Shown: positions 38,258 through 46,115 of the stretch, piece by piece
How positions within the stretch are numbered: position 1 is the first letter of the stretch
How the letters are laid out: each line of letters starts with the position of its first letter
Assembly: GCF_001584185.1 (NCBI RefSeq)
Contig: NZ_CP013234.1
Location: forward strand, 1,178,001 to 1,242,000
Direction of reading: 5' to 3'
From: Collimonas pratensis
GTDB taxonomy: Bacteria > Pseudomonadota > Gammaproteobacteria > Burkholderiales > Burkholderiaceae_D
Length of the DNA stretch: 64,000 nucleotides
Notes under the pieces: model-generated
Seen by the model: only the letters and a program-made list of their open reading frames with translations
Told to the model about the DNA's origin: nothing
Databases searched by the model: none
Translations under genes and position numbers: made by a program

Positions 38258-39493
38258 ATGCAATCCACCCTGTTTTCAAGCTTGCAACTACCGAATGGCA
38301 GCGTGCTGCCCAACCGCCTGGCCAAAGCCGCCATGGAAGAAAACATGGCCGACGATGGGCAACTGCCCGGCGCGGCCATACGCCGCCTGTACCAGACCTG
38401 GGCAGAGGGCGGCGCCGGTTTGATCATTACCGGTAACGTCATGATCGATGGCGCGGCGCTGACCGGCCCCGGCGGCATCGTGCTGCAAGCAGGCACGCCG
38501 CTGGAACCATTCAAACAGTGGGCTGAGGCCGCCAAGTGCAAGGGCGCGCAGGTGTGGATGCAGATCAACCATCCGGGACGCCAGGTAATGGCGGCCATGG
38601 GCGGGCGCGCCTGGGCGCCTTCGGCCGTGGCGCTGGACATGGGCAAGCACAGCAAGCTGTTTGTGCAGCCGAAAGCCATGGACAGCGCCGAGATCGAGGA
38701 AGTCATCGAGCGTTTCGCCGCCACCGCCGCCGCTGCCGAGCAGGCTGGCTTCACCGGTGTCGAGATTCACGCCGCCCATGGCTATCTGATATCGCAGTTC
38801 TTGTCGCCTCTCAGCAACCAGCGCAAGGATGACTGGGGCGGCAACCTGGCCAACCGGGCGCGTCTGCTGCTAGCAGTGGTGCGCGCGGTAAGGGCGAAAG
38901 TATCCAGCGGATTTTGCGTGGCGGTGAAACTGAATTCCGCCGATTTCCAGCGCGGCGGCTTTAGCGAAGACGATGCCCGGCAAGTGATCCTGTGGTTGAA
39001 CGAACTGCCGGTGGATCTGGTCGAGCTCTCCGGCGGCAGTTATGAAAGCCCGGCCATGCAAGGAAATACCGCCGATGGCCGCAGCCTGGCGCGCGAAGCC
39101 TATTTCCTGGAATTCGCCAAAGAACTGGCTGCCGTCGCCCGCATGCCGCTGATGACCACCGGCGGCATCCGCCGCAAGGCTGTCGCCGAGCAGGTGCTGG
39201 CCGGCGGCGTGGCGGTGGCCGGCATGGCCACCGCGCTGGCGCTGGCGCCGGACTTGCCGGCACAATGGCGGGCTGGCGGCGACCAGGCTGCGCACAGTCC
39301 GCAAATCGACTGGAAAGACCAGGTCATCGCGGCATTGGCGCGCATGGCTCTGGTCAAGCGCCGCTTGCGTCTGCTTGGCGCCAACGGCAGTGTGAGCGGC
39401 AAGCACTCGCCATTGCTGACCCTGATTATCGACCAGTTGCGCACGCGGCGGCTGACCCGGCGTTACCGGCGCTGGTCGCAGGCACGCACCTGA
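38258..39493 (+). CDS. NADH:flavin oxidoreductase, old yellow enzyme family
   Basis: 411 residues from the ATG at 38258; a TTG at 38195 would lie in the promoter. The TIM-barrel FMN enzyme shows LANRLAKAAMEE-like N terminus (NRLAKAAMEENMAD), INHPGRQ, the EIHAAHGYLISQFLSPLSN catalytic segment, RADxW-like DDWGG and the phosphate-binding MTTGGIRRK. Relatives reduce enones and nitro compounds with NAD(P)H. It is the likely target of the divergent MerR regulator, which would make this a stress-induced detoxification gene. Confidence 0.88.
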   Translation: MQSTLFSSLQLPNGSVLPNRLAKAAMEENMADDGQLPGAAIRRLYQTWAEGGAGLIITGNVMIDGAALTGPGGIVLQAGTPLEPFKQWAEAAKCKGAQVWMQINHPGRQVMAAMGGRAWAPSAVALDMGKHSKLFVQPKAMDSAEIEEVIERFAATAAAAEQAGFTGVEIHAAHGYLISQFLSPLSNQRKDDWGGNLANRARLLLAVVRAVRAKVSSGFCVAVKLNSADFQRGGFSEDDARQVILWLNELPVDLVELSGGSYESPAMQGNTADGRSLAREAYFLEFAKELAAVARMPLMTTGGIRRKAVAEQVLAGGVAVAGMATALALAPDLPAQWRAGGDQAAHSPQIDWKDQVIAALARMALVKRRLRLLGANGSVSGKHSPLLTLIIDQLRTRRLTRRYRRWSQART

Positions 39494-39506
39494 AGCGACG
39501 GCGCGG

Positions 39507-40367
39507 CTACACGGTGACGCTGCCGCGGCCGATTTCGATGACGTTGCCGCCCACCTGAATCGCTGCGTCCGCAGTGACGTGTAGGCGCAGCAGGCAAGGG
39601 CGCTTGACGGCCGCGCCTTGTTCAATCTCGTATTGCAGCGGCAATGTGTGTCCTTTGGCGATCAGCCAGCCGCCGAGATTGGCGCAGGCCGATCCGGTGC
39701 CGGGATCCTCAACCACGCCGCCGCCCGCCTTGGCGAAGAAGTAGCGCGATACCACCCGGCCCGGGCGTTCAGCATCGAAGGCAAATACATACACTGTCTT
39801 GCGCTCAAGGGTACTCACCGGCCAGGCATCGAGCTGTCCGCTGTCGGGGCAAGCGCGCCGCACCGCATCGACGCTGCGCAGCGCCACCAGCAACTGATCG
39901 CTGCCGGTATCCACCCATAAGGGGGCATCCAGCACATCGTCGGGATGCAAGCCGAGCAATGCCGCCATGGCGGCGATGGTCATGTTTTCCGGCGCGGTCT
40001 TCAGGCCGCCGGGCTGCGGCGCGACCAGGGTCCAGACATTGCCTTGCGCGCGCACCGGCACCACGCCGGCCTTGAATTCCAGCGTCAGCGCATCGCCAGT
40101 GCCAGCCAGCTCGCGCACCACCTGGGCCGTGCCTAGCGTCGGATGGCCGGCAAAGCGCATCTCATAATCCGGCGTGAAGATGCGCACCAGGGCATCGGCC
40201 CGCTCCGACGGCAGGATGAACGTGGTTTCCGACAGATTGAACTGCAGCGCCAGCGCCCGCATGGTGGCTTCATCCATGCCGCGCGCGTCTTCAAACACGC
40301 ACAGCTGGTTGCCGCCGAAAGTGGATTCTGCAAAAACATTGAGGAGCCGGAAGGCATAGGTGCTCAT
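39507..40367 (-). CDS. PhzF family isomerase-like protein
   Basis: 286 residues from MSTYAFRLLNVFAE; the longer upstream frame lacks support. The diaminopimelate-epimerase-like fold is indicated by FGGNQLCVFEDA and the catalytic Glu in FNLSETTFI, the PhzF Glu45 equivalent. MRFAGHPTLGTAQVV and GSGSACANLGGWL-type motifs (TGSACANLG) complete the two halves. The true substrate of most PhzF homologues, including this one, is unknown. It is convergent with the flavin oxidoreductase with 13 bp between stops. Confidence 0.88.
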   Translation of the reverse strand: MSTYAFRLLNVFAESTFGGNQLCVFEDARGMDEATMRALALQFNLSETTFILPSERADALVRIFTPDYEMRFAGHPTLGTAQVVRELAGTGDALTLEFKAGVVPVRAQGNVWTLVAPQPGGLKTAPENMTIAAMAALLGLHPDDVLDAPLWVDTGSDQLLVALRSVDAVRRACPDSGQLDAWPVSTLERKTVYVFAFDAERPGRVVSRYFFAKAGGGVVEDPGTGSACANLGGWLIAKGHTLPLQYEIEQGAAVKRPCLLRLHVTADAAIQVGGNVIEIGRGSVTV

Positions 40368-40557
40368 GGATGTCCTGTGGTTCTTTGGTGAGATGAAAAG
40401 ACTGGTCCTGTGCGCGATTCTGGCGCAACGGTAAAAGCAATATCCTACCGCAGCGGGCAAGCGGTTTTCAGCTATTTCCTTGACAATATCCGCCAGAAGG
40501 CGCAAAAGTTTAGCTTATGCCGATTCATCGGTTATCGGTCACCGGGGGCTCCAAGAA

Positions 40558-41556
40558 ATGGACTTCAATTTACCTGAATTGATCGAGCTGGAACGCATCA
40601 TCCAGGAAGGCCAGCCTTACCTGGAAAGCAGGATTGTGTGCGACATCGAAATGAAGGGACATTGCTTCCCGGTGTATGTCCTCAGCATCGGCAGCAAGGA
40701 TCCGGCAGCGCCCGCAGTGGGTTTCTTTGGCGGTGTGCATGGCCTGGAAAAGATCGGCACCCGGGTATTGCTGGCCTTCTTGCGCAGCCTGCTGTCGCGC
40801 CTGAAATGGGACGCCCTGCTGCATCACCAGCTGGCCTCGGTACGCCTGGTTTTCATGCCGCTGGTGAATCCCGCCGGCATGTGGGACAGCACCCGCTGCA
40901 ATCCACGCGGCGTCGACCTGATGCGCAATGCCCCGCTGGACGCCAATGAGAAAGTGCACTTCCTGCTGGGCGGACAGCGCATCAGCGCGCGCCTGCCATG
41001 GTACCGCGGCGCCAGCGATGCGCCGATGGAAGCCGAAGCGCAGGCGCTCTGCAGCGTGGTGCAGGAAGAACTGATGAGCCGCGAATTCAGCATCGCCCTG
41101 GACTGCCATTCCGGTTTCGGCGCCAAGGACCGCATCTGGTTTCCTTATGCGCATAGCCGGACGCCGATTCGCCACCTGCCGGAAATCCTTGCCCTTGCCG
41201 ATTTGTTCAACCAGACCTATCGCGAGCACAATTATCTGTTTGAAGCGCAAAATTCCCAGTACCTGACCCATGGCGACCTGTGGGATTACCTGTATCTGCA
41301 GATGCCACCCGGCGGCGACCAGGTTTTTCTACCGCTGACACTGGAGATGGGATCCTGGCTCTGGGTAAGAGAAAACCCCCGCCAGCTGTTTTCCCGCCAA
41401 GGGATGTTCAATCCCCGAGCACCCGGCAGGCTGCACCGCGTATTGCGTAGCCACCTGGTCTGGCTCGAATTCCTGACGCGCGCCGCGGGCGCCCACAAGA
41501 GTTGGATGCCGGCCAGTTCCATGAACGCAGTGCCAAGCGCCGCCTGCCATGAGTAA
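40558..41556 (+). CDS. M14-family zinc peptidase / aspartoacylase-like hydrolase
   Basis: 332 residues from the ATG at 40558. All M14 catalytic elements are visible: zinc ligands His61 and Glu64 in GGVHGLEK, His184 in LDCHSGF, the NPRGVDLMRN arginine motif (Arg123) and the general-base Glu263 in LTLEMGSW. No signal peptide is present, so it acts in the cytoplasm, perhaps on peptides, murein fragments or N-acyl amino acids. It overlaps the alpha/beta hydrolase start by 8 bp, a sign of coupled translation and related function. Confidence 0.82.
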   Translation: MDFNLPELIELERIIQEGQPYLESRIVCDIEMKGHCFPVYVLSIGSKDPAAPAVGFFGGVHGLEKIGTRVLLAFLRSLLSRLKWDALLHHQLASVRLVFMPLVNPAGMWDSTRCNPRGVDLMRNAPLDANEKVHFLLGGQRISARLPWYRGASDAPMEAEAQALCSVVQEELMSREFSIALDCHSGFGAKDRIWFPYAHSRTPIRHLPEILALADLFNQTYREHNYLFEAQNSQYLTHGDLWDYLYLQMPPGGDQVFLPLTLEMGSWLWVRENPRQLFSRQGMFNPRAPGRLHRVLRSHLVWLEFLTRAAGAHKSWMPASSMNAVPSAACHE

Positions 41557-42334
41557 CTGGATATTCCTGCGCGGATTGATGCGGGAGACGCGGCACTGGG
41601 GCGAGTTCCCAGAAATATTCCGGGCGACGCTGCCGCAGGCCGGCGTCACGCTGCTCGATCTGCCGGGCAATGGCCACCTGCATAAAGAGAAGAGTCCTGC
41701 ACGCGTAGAAGAAATGACAGATGCGTGCCGGCGCCAGCTTTTGAGCCAGGGGATCTTGCCGCCGTATTATTTATTCGCCCTGTCTCTTGGCGCCATGGTG
41801 GCCATCGACTGGGCCACGCGTTATCCGCAGGAACTGGCAGGCTGCGTGCTGCTCAACACCAGCCTGCGGCCGGTCAGCCCGTTCTACCAGCGCCTCCGCC
41901 CGCGCAATTATCCGGCCTTGCTTAGCCTTGCCTTGCCAGGGCTCCGTCCGCGCAATTTCGCCAGGCAGGAACGTCGGTTGCTGCAACTGACCAGTTATCG
42001 CGGTATTGCGCAACCGTCCGTGCTGGCCGCGTGGATCGGCTATCAGCACGATCATCCTGTGAGCTACGGCAACGCCTGGCGGCAGTTGTACGCCGCGATG
42101 CGCTACCGCGCACCGGACCACGCGCCGGCGATGCCGATATTGATCCTGGCCGGCGGCGCCGACCAGTTGATCGATCCGCGCTGCTCGCAGAATCTGGCGC
42201 GTCTTTGGCGGGCGCCGCTGGCGGTGCAGGCGGCAGCCGGCCATGACCTGACCCTGGATGCGGGAGGCTGGGTTGCCGAGCAGGTGCGGGACTGGCTGGC
42301 TGCAACCGGGCAGTGCAAAAAAAATGACTCGTAG
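41549..42334 (+). CDS. Alpha/beta-fold hydrolase
   Basis: 261 residues with a full alpha/beta hydrolase layout: an oxyanion region near FLRG, the nucleophile elbow ALSLG with Ser79, the acid Asp in GGADQLIDP and the His in AAGHDLTLD. The first Gly of the usual GxSxG is replaced by Ala. The start overlaps the M14 gene by 8 bp, so both are made from one mRNA. Substrate unknown; esters or amides released by the partner peptidase are possible. Confidence 0.82.
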   Translation: MSNWIFLRGLMRETRHWGEFPEIFRATLPQAGVTLLDLPGNGHLHKEKSPARVEEMTDACRRQLLSQGILPPYYLFALSLGAMVAIDWATRYPQELAGCVLLNTSLRPVSPFYQRLRPRNYPALLSLALPGLRPRNFARQERRLLQLTSYRGIAQPSVLAAWIGYQHDHPVSYGNAWRQLYAAMRYRAPDHAPAMPILILAGGADQLIDPRCSQNLARLWRAPLAVQAAAGHDLTLDAGGWVAEQVRDWLAATGQCKKNDS

Positions 42335-42696
42335 TGTGAGGAAATGCCACGGCTCGATCGTGCTGGCCTCCGCCTACGACTACGCTCAGAATACGGTCAG
42401 AATACGGTCAGCGCCGTTGCTTCCATTTACGGCTAAAGAATCCGAGTAAAAGGCCGAAACGGTACGGTGGAAATGATGTCGTTGTGACGACTGCCTATAC
42501 CTCAACCCTCAACTTGAAATCAATCGGGATTTTACTGCTCGAGCCTCCATGTGCTGAATGCATCGGCGCATAGAGGCTCGCATATTTTGTTGCGGCGGAA
42601 TTCGGGATTCTCGCGCTGTACCAAGGAACATCACACCCACTTGTCATTCAACGCATTTGCTTACAAGGGGCTGTATAACAACTCCACAAGGCTGCG
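42335..42696. other. Intergenic region at the left edge of the accessory segment
   Basis: 362 bp with no credible gene. The only structure seen is a perfect tandem 11-bp repeat (two copies of TCAGAATACGG plus TCAG, 42386-42411). Convergent genes flank it; no clear terminator hairpin was found. Confidence 0.55.
42386..42411. repeat. Tandem 11-bp direct repeat
   Basis: TCAGAATACGG occurs twice back to back and is followed by a partial third copy (TCAG). Too short to be more than a local duplication. Confidence 0.7.
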
Positions 42697-43083
42697 TTAG
42701 AGAGAGAATCGCAAAGTTCCGAGACTGCCTACTTCGACCACGCCGTCGCTGTTGACGAAAGAACGGGTTCCTTCAACCAGGATGGTATTGTCGGTGAGAT
42801 AGGCGCCATTCCAATTGTCAACGATATTGTATGGACGCTGATCCGGACGCTGAGCGCCGCCGAAGGAGAGATTAAATGGCGCAACGCCGTCTTTGCCCTG
42901 GCTTTTGCTGAAGACCCAGCCGTAGTTGCCGACATTCCCTTCCACTGAAAATGCGCCGATGGGGCTGTAGTTGGCGCTATAAACGCCGGTGATGACACCG
43001 TTCGATGGATTCGCCGAAGAAATCTTCAACGTGAAATTTTTGTCCGCAGATGTATAAGTTCCAATTGCAGGTACGTTGCTCAT
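42697..43083 (-). CDS. Avidin-like beta-barrel protein (tentative)
   Basis: 128 residues, no signal peptide, predicted all-beta. The order of short motifs parallels streptavidin: GTYTSADKNFTLKI like GTWYNQ..STFIVT, NGVITGVYSA like DGALTGTYES, YGWVF like LGWTV, NWNGAY like TWSGQY, and a final GTLRF strand. Of the biotin-contacting tryptophans only the equivalents in GWVF and NWNG seem present; the WLLT-type Trp is replaced. So it may be an avidin fold with weak or no biotin binding. ATG at 43083 has AAGGAACTCAC upstream. Single gene among accessory genes. Confidence 0.5.
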   Translation of the reverse strand: MSNVPAIGTYTSADKNFTLKISSANPSNGVITGVYSANYSPIGAFSVEGNVGNYGWVFSKSQGKDGVAPFNLSFGGAQRPDQRPYNIVDNWNGAYLTDNTILVEGTRSFVNSDGVVEVGSLGTLRFSL

Positions 43084-43529
43084 TGTGAGTTCCTTTCATA
43101 GGAAGTAGGAGGCAGTCAGGCGCATTTGTGCGCGTCTGCGGAGTTCATGGTAGTGCATAAAAATCTGGATAGCATCCTGTCAAAAGTGGCAGCGAGAGCA
43201 GGCGTTACTTCAAAAAAATCAAATCGAAAACGAGCTATGCAGTCCGCAGGCGTGGCGGGAGGGGGACGACTACGTGCCCGAGGGATCACGATTGGGAGTG
43301 GTGCTTATTTTGATGAATGCATGATTGCTGCGTAGCAGCGCCGCACACCAAATGGGATAGCAAAGCGACGTTGACAAGCAGCGCATCGACACTACAATAA
43401 AACCATTGTCGTGTGGAAATAATGTGATGTGTATCCCAATGTAGATGGCTGGGCGCTGGGCGGCAGTTGTATCAGTACTTGGAGTTACCTCAATTATGTA
43501 TATCTTTGATATTCAGGGAGAAACCACAA
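43084..43529. other. Regulatory region upstream of the unknown three-gene cassette
   Basis: 446 bp without a supported gene. It holds promoter signals for the leftward avidin-like gene and the strong rightward promoter at 43371-43398, with a leader of about 125 nt before the first cassette gene. A short frame at 43126-43335 was judged spurious. Confidence 0.6.
43371..43398 (+). promoter_or_regulatory. Strong sigma70 promoter of the unknown cassette
   Basis: A perfect TTGACA (43371-43376), 16-bp spacer and TACAAT (43393-43398, 5 of 6). This is the best consensus promoter in the window and points at the gene at 43530. Confidence 0.7.
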
Positions 43530-44135
43530 ATGACCAAGTCAATCGAAAAAGAGCTTCGCAGCTTCGTGACGTTTGCTCTGGCGCTTAAACCGAGGGTCAC
43601 GTTTCATCGAAAACCGGATTCAAGAGGGCCTGAAGTCAGCCTTAGTTTTTCCGTAAAAAGTGCGAAGGTCAAACCGCGCTTTCATGACGAAGACGTCCTC
43701 ATCGAAAAATACAAACAACTAAAGCCCTATCTGGACGTAATGGTGAATTCAGGCGAGACGATAGCTGATTGCGCCCCGACTATTAATTTTCAACCAAATG
43801 TCAAATACCAGACGGTCAAACTCACGGAAGGGGAGTTCGAGATCGCACGGCAGTCGGCGCTGCATTTAGGAGAAATCGAGCGTGCGCGTGCGGCGAAGGA
43901 TAAGGCGGGCGCAGCAAAACACTTCGAGCGTTTTGACGCGTTCATCCGCAACAAGCGCGATGAATTGCTGGGCGCTTTCGGCGATCTTGCGATTGCGAAT
44001 CCGGTCGCGTCTTTCGGAGCCGGGCGGGTCAGCGACGATGGAGACTGCACGGGGCAAGTAATTTTTGTAATTGCCGAAGTCATTATCGTCTGCCCCATGA
44101 CCGAGGATGTCGGCGTAGTCGAACTGCAACAATAG
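43530..44135 (+). CDS. Unknown 201-residue protein with hydrophobic Cys-containing C terminus (cassette gene 1)
   Basis: The ATG at 43530 has AGGGAG 9 bp upstream. Residues 1-145 are charged and look folded or leader-like (SIEKELRSFVTFALALKPRV; later helical EGEFEIARQSALHLGEIERA). The last 35 residues change character: after SDDGD comes a Cys, a run of Val/Ile (QVIFVIAEVIIV), a second Cys and PMTEDVGVVELQQ. That tail could be a core peptide of a modified natural product, but no known RiPP enzyme is next to it. I do not recognise the family. First gene of three closely spaced genes. Confidence 0.72.
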   Translation: MTKSIEKELRSFVTFALALKPRVTFHRKPDSRGPEVSLSFSVKSAKVKPRFHDEDVLIEKYKQLKPYLDVMVNSGETIADCAPTINFQPNVKYQTVKLTEGEFEIARQSALHLGEIERARAAKDKAGAAKHFERFDAFIRNKRDELLGAFGDLAIANPVASFGAGRVSDDGDCTGQVIFVIAEVIIVCPMTEDVGVVELQQ

Positions 44136-44146
44136 CCGATGGCGCA

Positions 44147-44983
44147 ATGGACGATCCGACGAAACAGTTGGTGGAGCGCTTCACTCGCTTGAACGGCGAT
44201 TGGAACGCAGTCGCCAACCTTTTCGTCGACGAATTTCGTAGAGGTTTCATTTCGAGGCTGGTGTCGCGCGAGCTCGGTGCGATCACGCGCGATCGGCGGC
44301 ACACCATTACTTCCGGTGTCAATCAATACACGCTGACGCCAATCAATCTGCCAGAGCTGGAATATACTACGCGCATCATGACGCCCTTCCAGAGTCGTCC
44401 GCACATCGTCAAATGGTTGGGGATGCGGCAGATCATCGGGATGAAAGGGAAGGGATCGGTTCGCATCCGAAAGTTGCGCGCTCCGGCTTCTTGCAGCATC
44501 GAACAGTTCCAGGCTGGCATCGAGCTAGAACACGTCGACGACGTCATGCTGACGAATTTGCAGCACGTCGCCACCGGCGACGGCCGGGACCTGCTGGACC
44601 TGGATTCCGTAACGGAACCTTCCATCCTCGAAATTCTGACGCTGAAGGCCGACGCCAGTCCGATGATCTGGACCTTCGGACAAGATTTGAAGTCGACCTA
44701 TGCCGAACAATCCTCGCCTCTCGTCTCCCGCTTTCGGAACGTCGTCAAACTGGCTGTCGCCATGGGGCGACGGATGCCCGACGACATCTATGAGAAAGCC
44801 TTGAGTTCGACCAACACCCGCCTTGCCCTCGCGGCGATGGAGGGTATGTTTGCGGAAAGGCGCTCAGACGCGTTTGCGACACTGCACGAGGCGATCGAAT
44901 CTGAAAACGACGCTTTGCGCAATGGCGCCGAGACACTCCTGGCGCTTGTGGCCAATCCGGCGGGAGGCGGGGATGCCGCTTGA
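44147..44983 (+). CDS. Unknown 278-residue protein (cassette gene 2)
   Basis: Starts 11 bp after gene 1. Residues 1-60 are charged and helical, the middle is mixed alpha/beta (YTTRIMTPFQSRPHIVKWLG), and the final 80 residues (ALSSTNTRLALAAMEGMF, then HEAIESENDALRNGAETLLAL) look like HEAT-type helical repeats. No signal peptide, membrane helix or known catalytic motif. It overlaps the start of gene 3 by 11 bp, so the three genes form one translationally coupled operon. Family not recognised. Confidence 0.72.
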   Translation: MDDPTKQLVERFTRLNGDWNAVANLFVDEFRRGFISRLVSRELGAITRDRRHTITSGVNQYTLTPINLPELEYTTRIMTPFQSRPHIVKWLGMRQIIGMKGKGSVRIRKLRAPASCSIEQFQAGIELEHVDDVMLTNLQHVATGDGRDLLDLDSVTEPSILEILTLKADASPMIWTFGQDLKSTYAEQSSPLVSRFRNVVKLAVAMGRRMPDDIYEKALSSTNTRLALAAMEGMFAERRSDAFATLHEAIESENDALRNGAETLLALVANPAGGGDAA

Positions 44984-45866
44984 GATTTACCCTCCTCAAG
45001 ACGACGAGGCGATTACGCTCGCCGAATATCTCCATCGCCTGCACGGCGGAGGGTATGAGCTTTCGACCATCGAGGGACTGACGGCGTCGGCGCCGTTGTT
45101 AAAGAAGCTCGGCAACAACAAAGATTTTCTTTTCGATTTCCTGACCGACCAGCTGCGCCAGAATCTGAATTTTCAATTCAACAATGCTTATGGACCGGAA
45201 GTATTCGTTCTGCATAGCGAACCGGCTTTCTTCCTGCGAGCGAATATTTGGATGCCGCGCCAAGAAGTGTTTACTCGCATACCGGGATTTCGCTACGATA
45301 TTTGCCATGATCACAATTTTCATATTCTGACGATTGGATATTTTGGTCCGGGATACGAAAGTCTCACATTTGAATATGACAAGAGCGCGCATGTCGGGGC
45401 GCTGGGCGAATGCCTGCACCTTCATAATTCAACAGTATTCAATCTTTCTGTGGGAAAGATCGCTATCTATCGTGCCAAACACGATATCCATATCCAGCTT
45501 CCGCCGCCCCAGATGTCGATCTCGTTAAATCTGATCCCACGGACCGAACACCAGCAGGACCTGCAATTCGAGGTCGACGAAGCGAACGGGAAGATTCTCC
45601 GCTATCTCGATTTCGCGGGGTCCGACGCGGCAGTCCGCATCGCCGGCCTGATCGGGGAGCGCGACGATTTACAGGTACTCGCCGAAGTCGCAGCGACGCA
45701 TCCCAATCCAAAGGTGCGCGCCTTGGCGGTATTGGCGCAGATGCAGATCGCGCCCGAACTTGCGGCCGTCATCGAAGAAGATACGCGCGCGAAACAAACG
45801 GAAATCGTCCTGAGCATTGTCAACAGCGAGCTGTTCCGATACGGCGCTTGTATGAACTACGGGTAG
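44973..45866 (+). CDS. Unknown 297-residue protein with cupin-like His cluster and HEAT-like tail (cassette gene 3)
   Basis: The ATG at 44973 lies behind GGGAGGCGGGG and overlaps gene 2 by 11 bp; a longer frame from 44823 is only a shadow. Residues 111-117 read CHDHNFH, followed by acidic residues at 129 and 134 and by His170 and His173, a spacing that resembles a cupin or thiol-dioxygenase metal site. Residues 205-275 (LRYLDFAGSDAAVRIAGLIG, then HPNPKVRALAVLAQM) look like HEAT repeats, as in gene 2. It could be the oxidoreductase that acts on gene 1 product; this is speculative. Family not recognised. Confidence 0.72.
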   Translation: MPLEIYPPQDDEAITLAEYLHRLHGGGYELSTIEGLTASAPLLKKLGNNKDFLFDFLTDQLRQNLNFQFNNAYGPEVFVLHSEPAFFLRANIWMPRQEVFTRIPGFRYDICHDHNFHILTIGYFGPGYESLTFEYDKSAHVGALGECLHLHNSTVFNLSVGKIAIYRAKHDIHIQLPPPQMSISLNLIPRTEHQQDLQFEVDEANGKILRYLDFAGSDAAVRIAGLIGERDDLQVLAEVAATHPNPKVRALAVLAQMQIAPELAAVIEEDTRAKQTEIVLSIVNSELFRYGACMNYG

Positions 45867-45874
45867 CAAGCGGT

Positions 45875-45895
45875 GCTGCTCATTTTCTGAGCAGC
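45875..45895. terminator. Hairpin after the unknown cassette
   Basis: GCTGCTCA (45875-45882) pairs with TGAGCAGC (45888-45895) around TTTTC, 9 bp after the cassette stop. No T tract follows; call is weak. Confidence 0.4.
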
Positions 45896-45969
45896 CAGGC
45901 GACGGCGGCGCCGTTCCATGCGCCGCCGATGCCGCCAAGGCTGATAAAGCTACCGAAGCTGCGGTCGTA
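45880..45969 (-). pseudogene. Possible C-terminal remnant of a membrane protein gene
   Basis: Reading leftward, a 29-codon stretch encodes a Gly/Ala-rich hydrophobic peptide (SFGSFISLGGIGGAWNGAAV, then AWLLRK) and a TGA stop, with a TGA just upstream and no start codon. It looks like the last transmembrane segment of a lost gene rather than random sequence. The source protein is not identified. Confidence 0.25.
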
Positions 45970-46040
45970 TCACTTGATTGACACCAAGAAGCCCTGGCTC
46001 TGATACAATTTCGCCGCAGCCGGTCCCGGCTGCGCGTTGT

Positions 46041-46115
46041 CTCGCCATAGTTCAATGGATAGAACGAGTGCCTCCTAAGCGCTAGATACAGGTCCGATTC
46101 CTGTTGGCGGGACCA
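46041..46115 (+). tRNA. tRNA-Arg (anticodon CCT)
   Basis: A complete cloverleaf. Acceptor CTCGCCA (46041-46047) pairs with TGGCGGG (46105-46111, one G-T), discriminator A at 46112 and encoded CCA at 46113-46115. D stem GTTC/GAAC (46050-46053, 46062-46065), anticodon stem AGTGC/GCGCT with loop CTCCTAA and anticodon CCT at 46074-46076, and T stem ACAGG/CCTGT (46088-46092, 46100-46104). It decodes AGG. It sits in the middle of the accessory segment and could have been an integration target. Confidence 0.93.

Noticed and set aside
43126..43335. 69-codon frame upstream of the unknown operon
   Set aside because: No ribosome-binding site, no recognisable product, and it precedes the strong promoter at 43371; probably noncoding.
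46041..46115. tRNA 3' end as an attachment site with a direct repeat
   Set aside because: No second copy of the T-arm/acceptor sequence was found by eye in the window, and no integrase gene is present.
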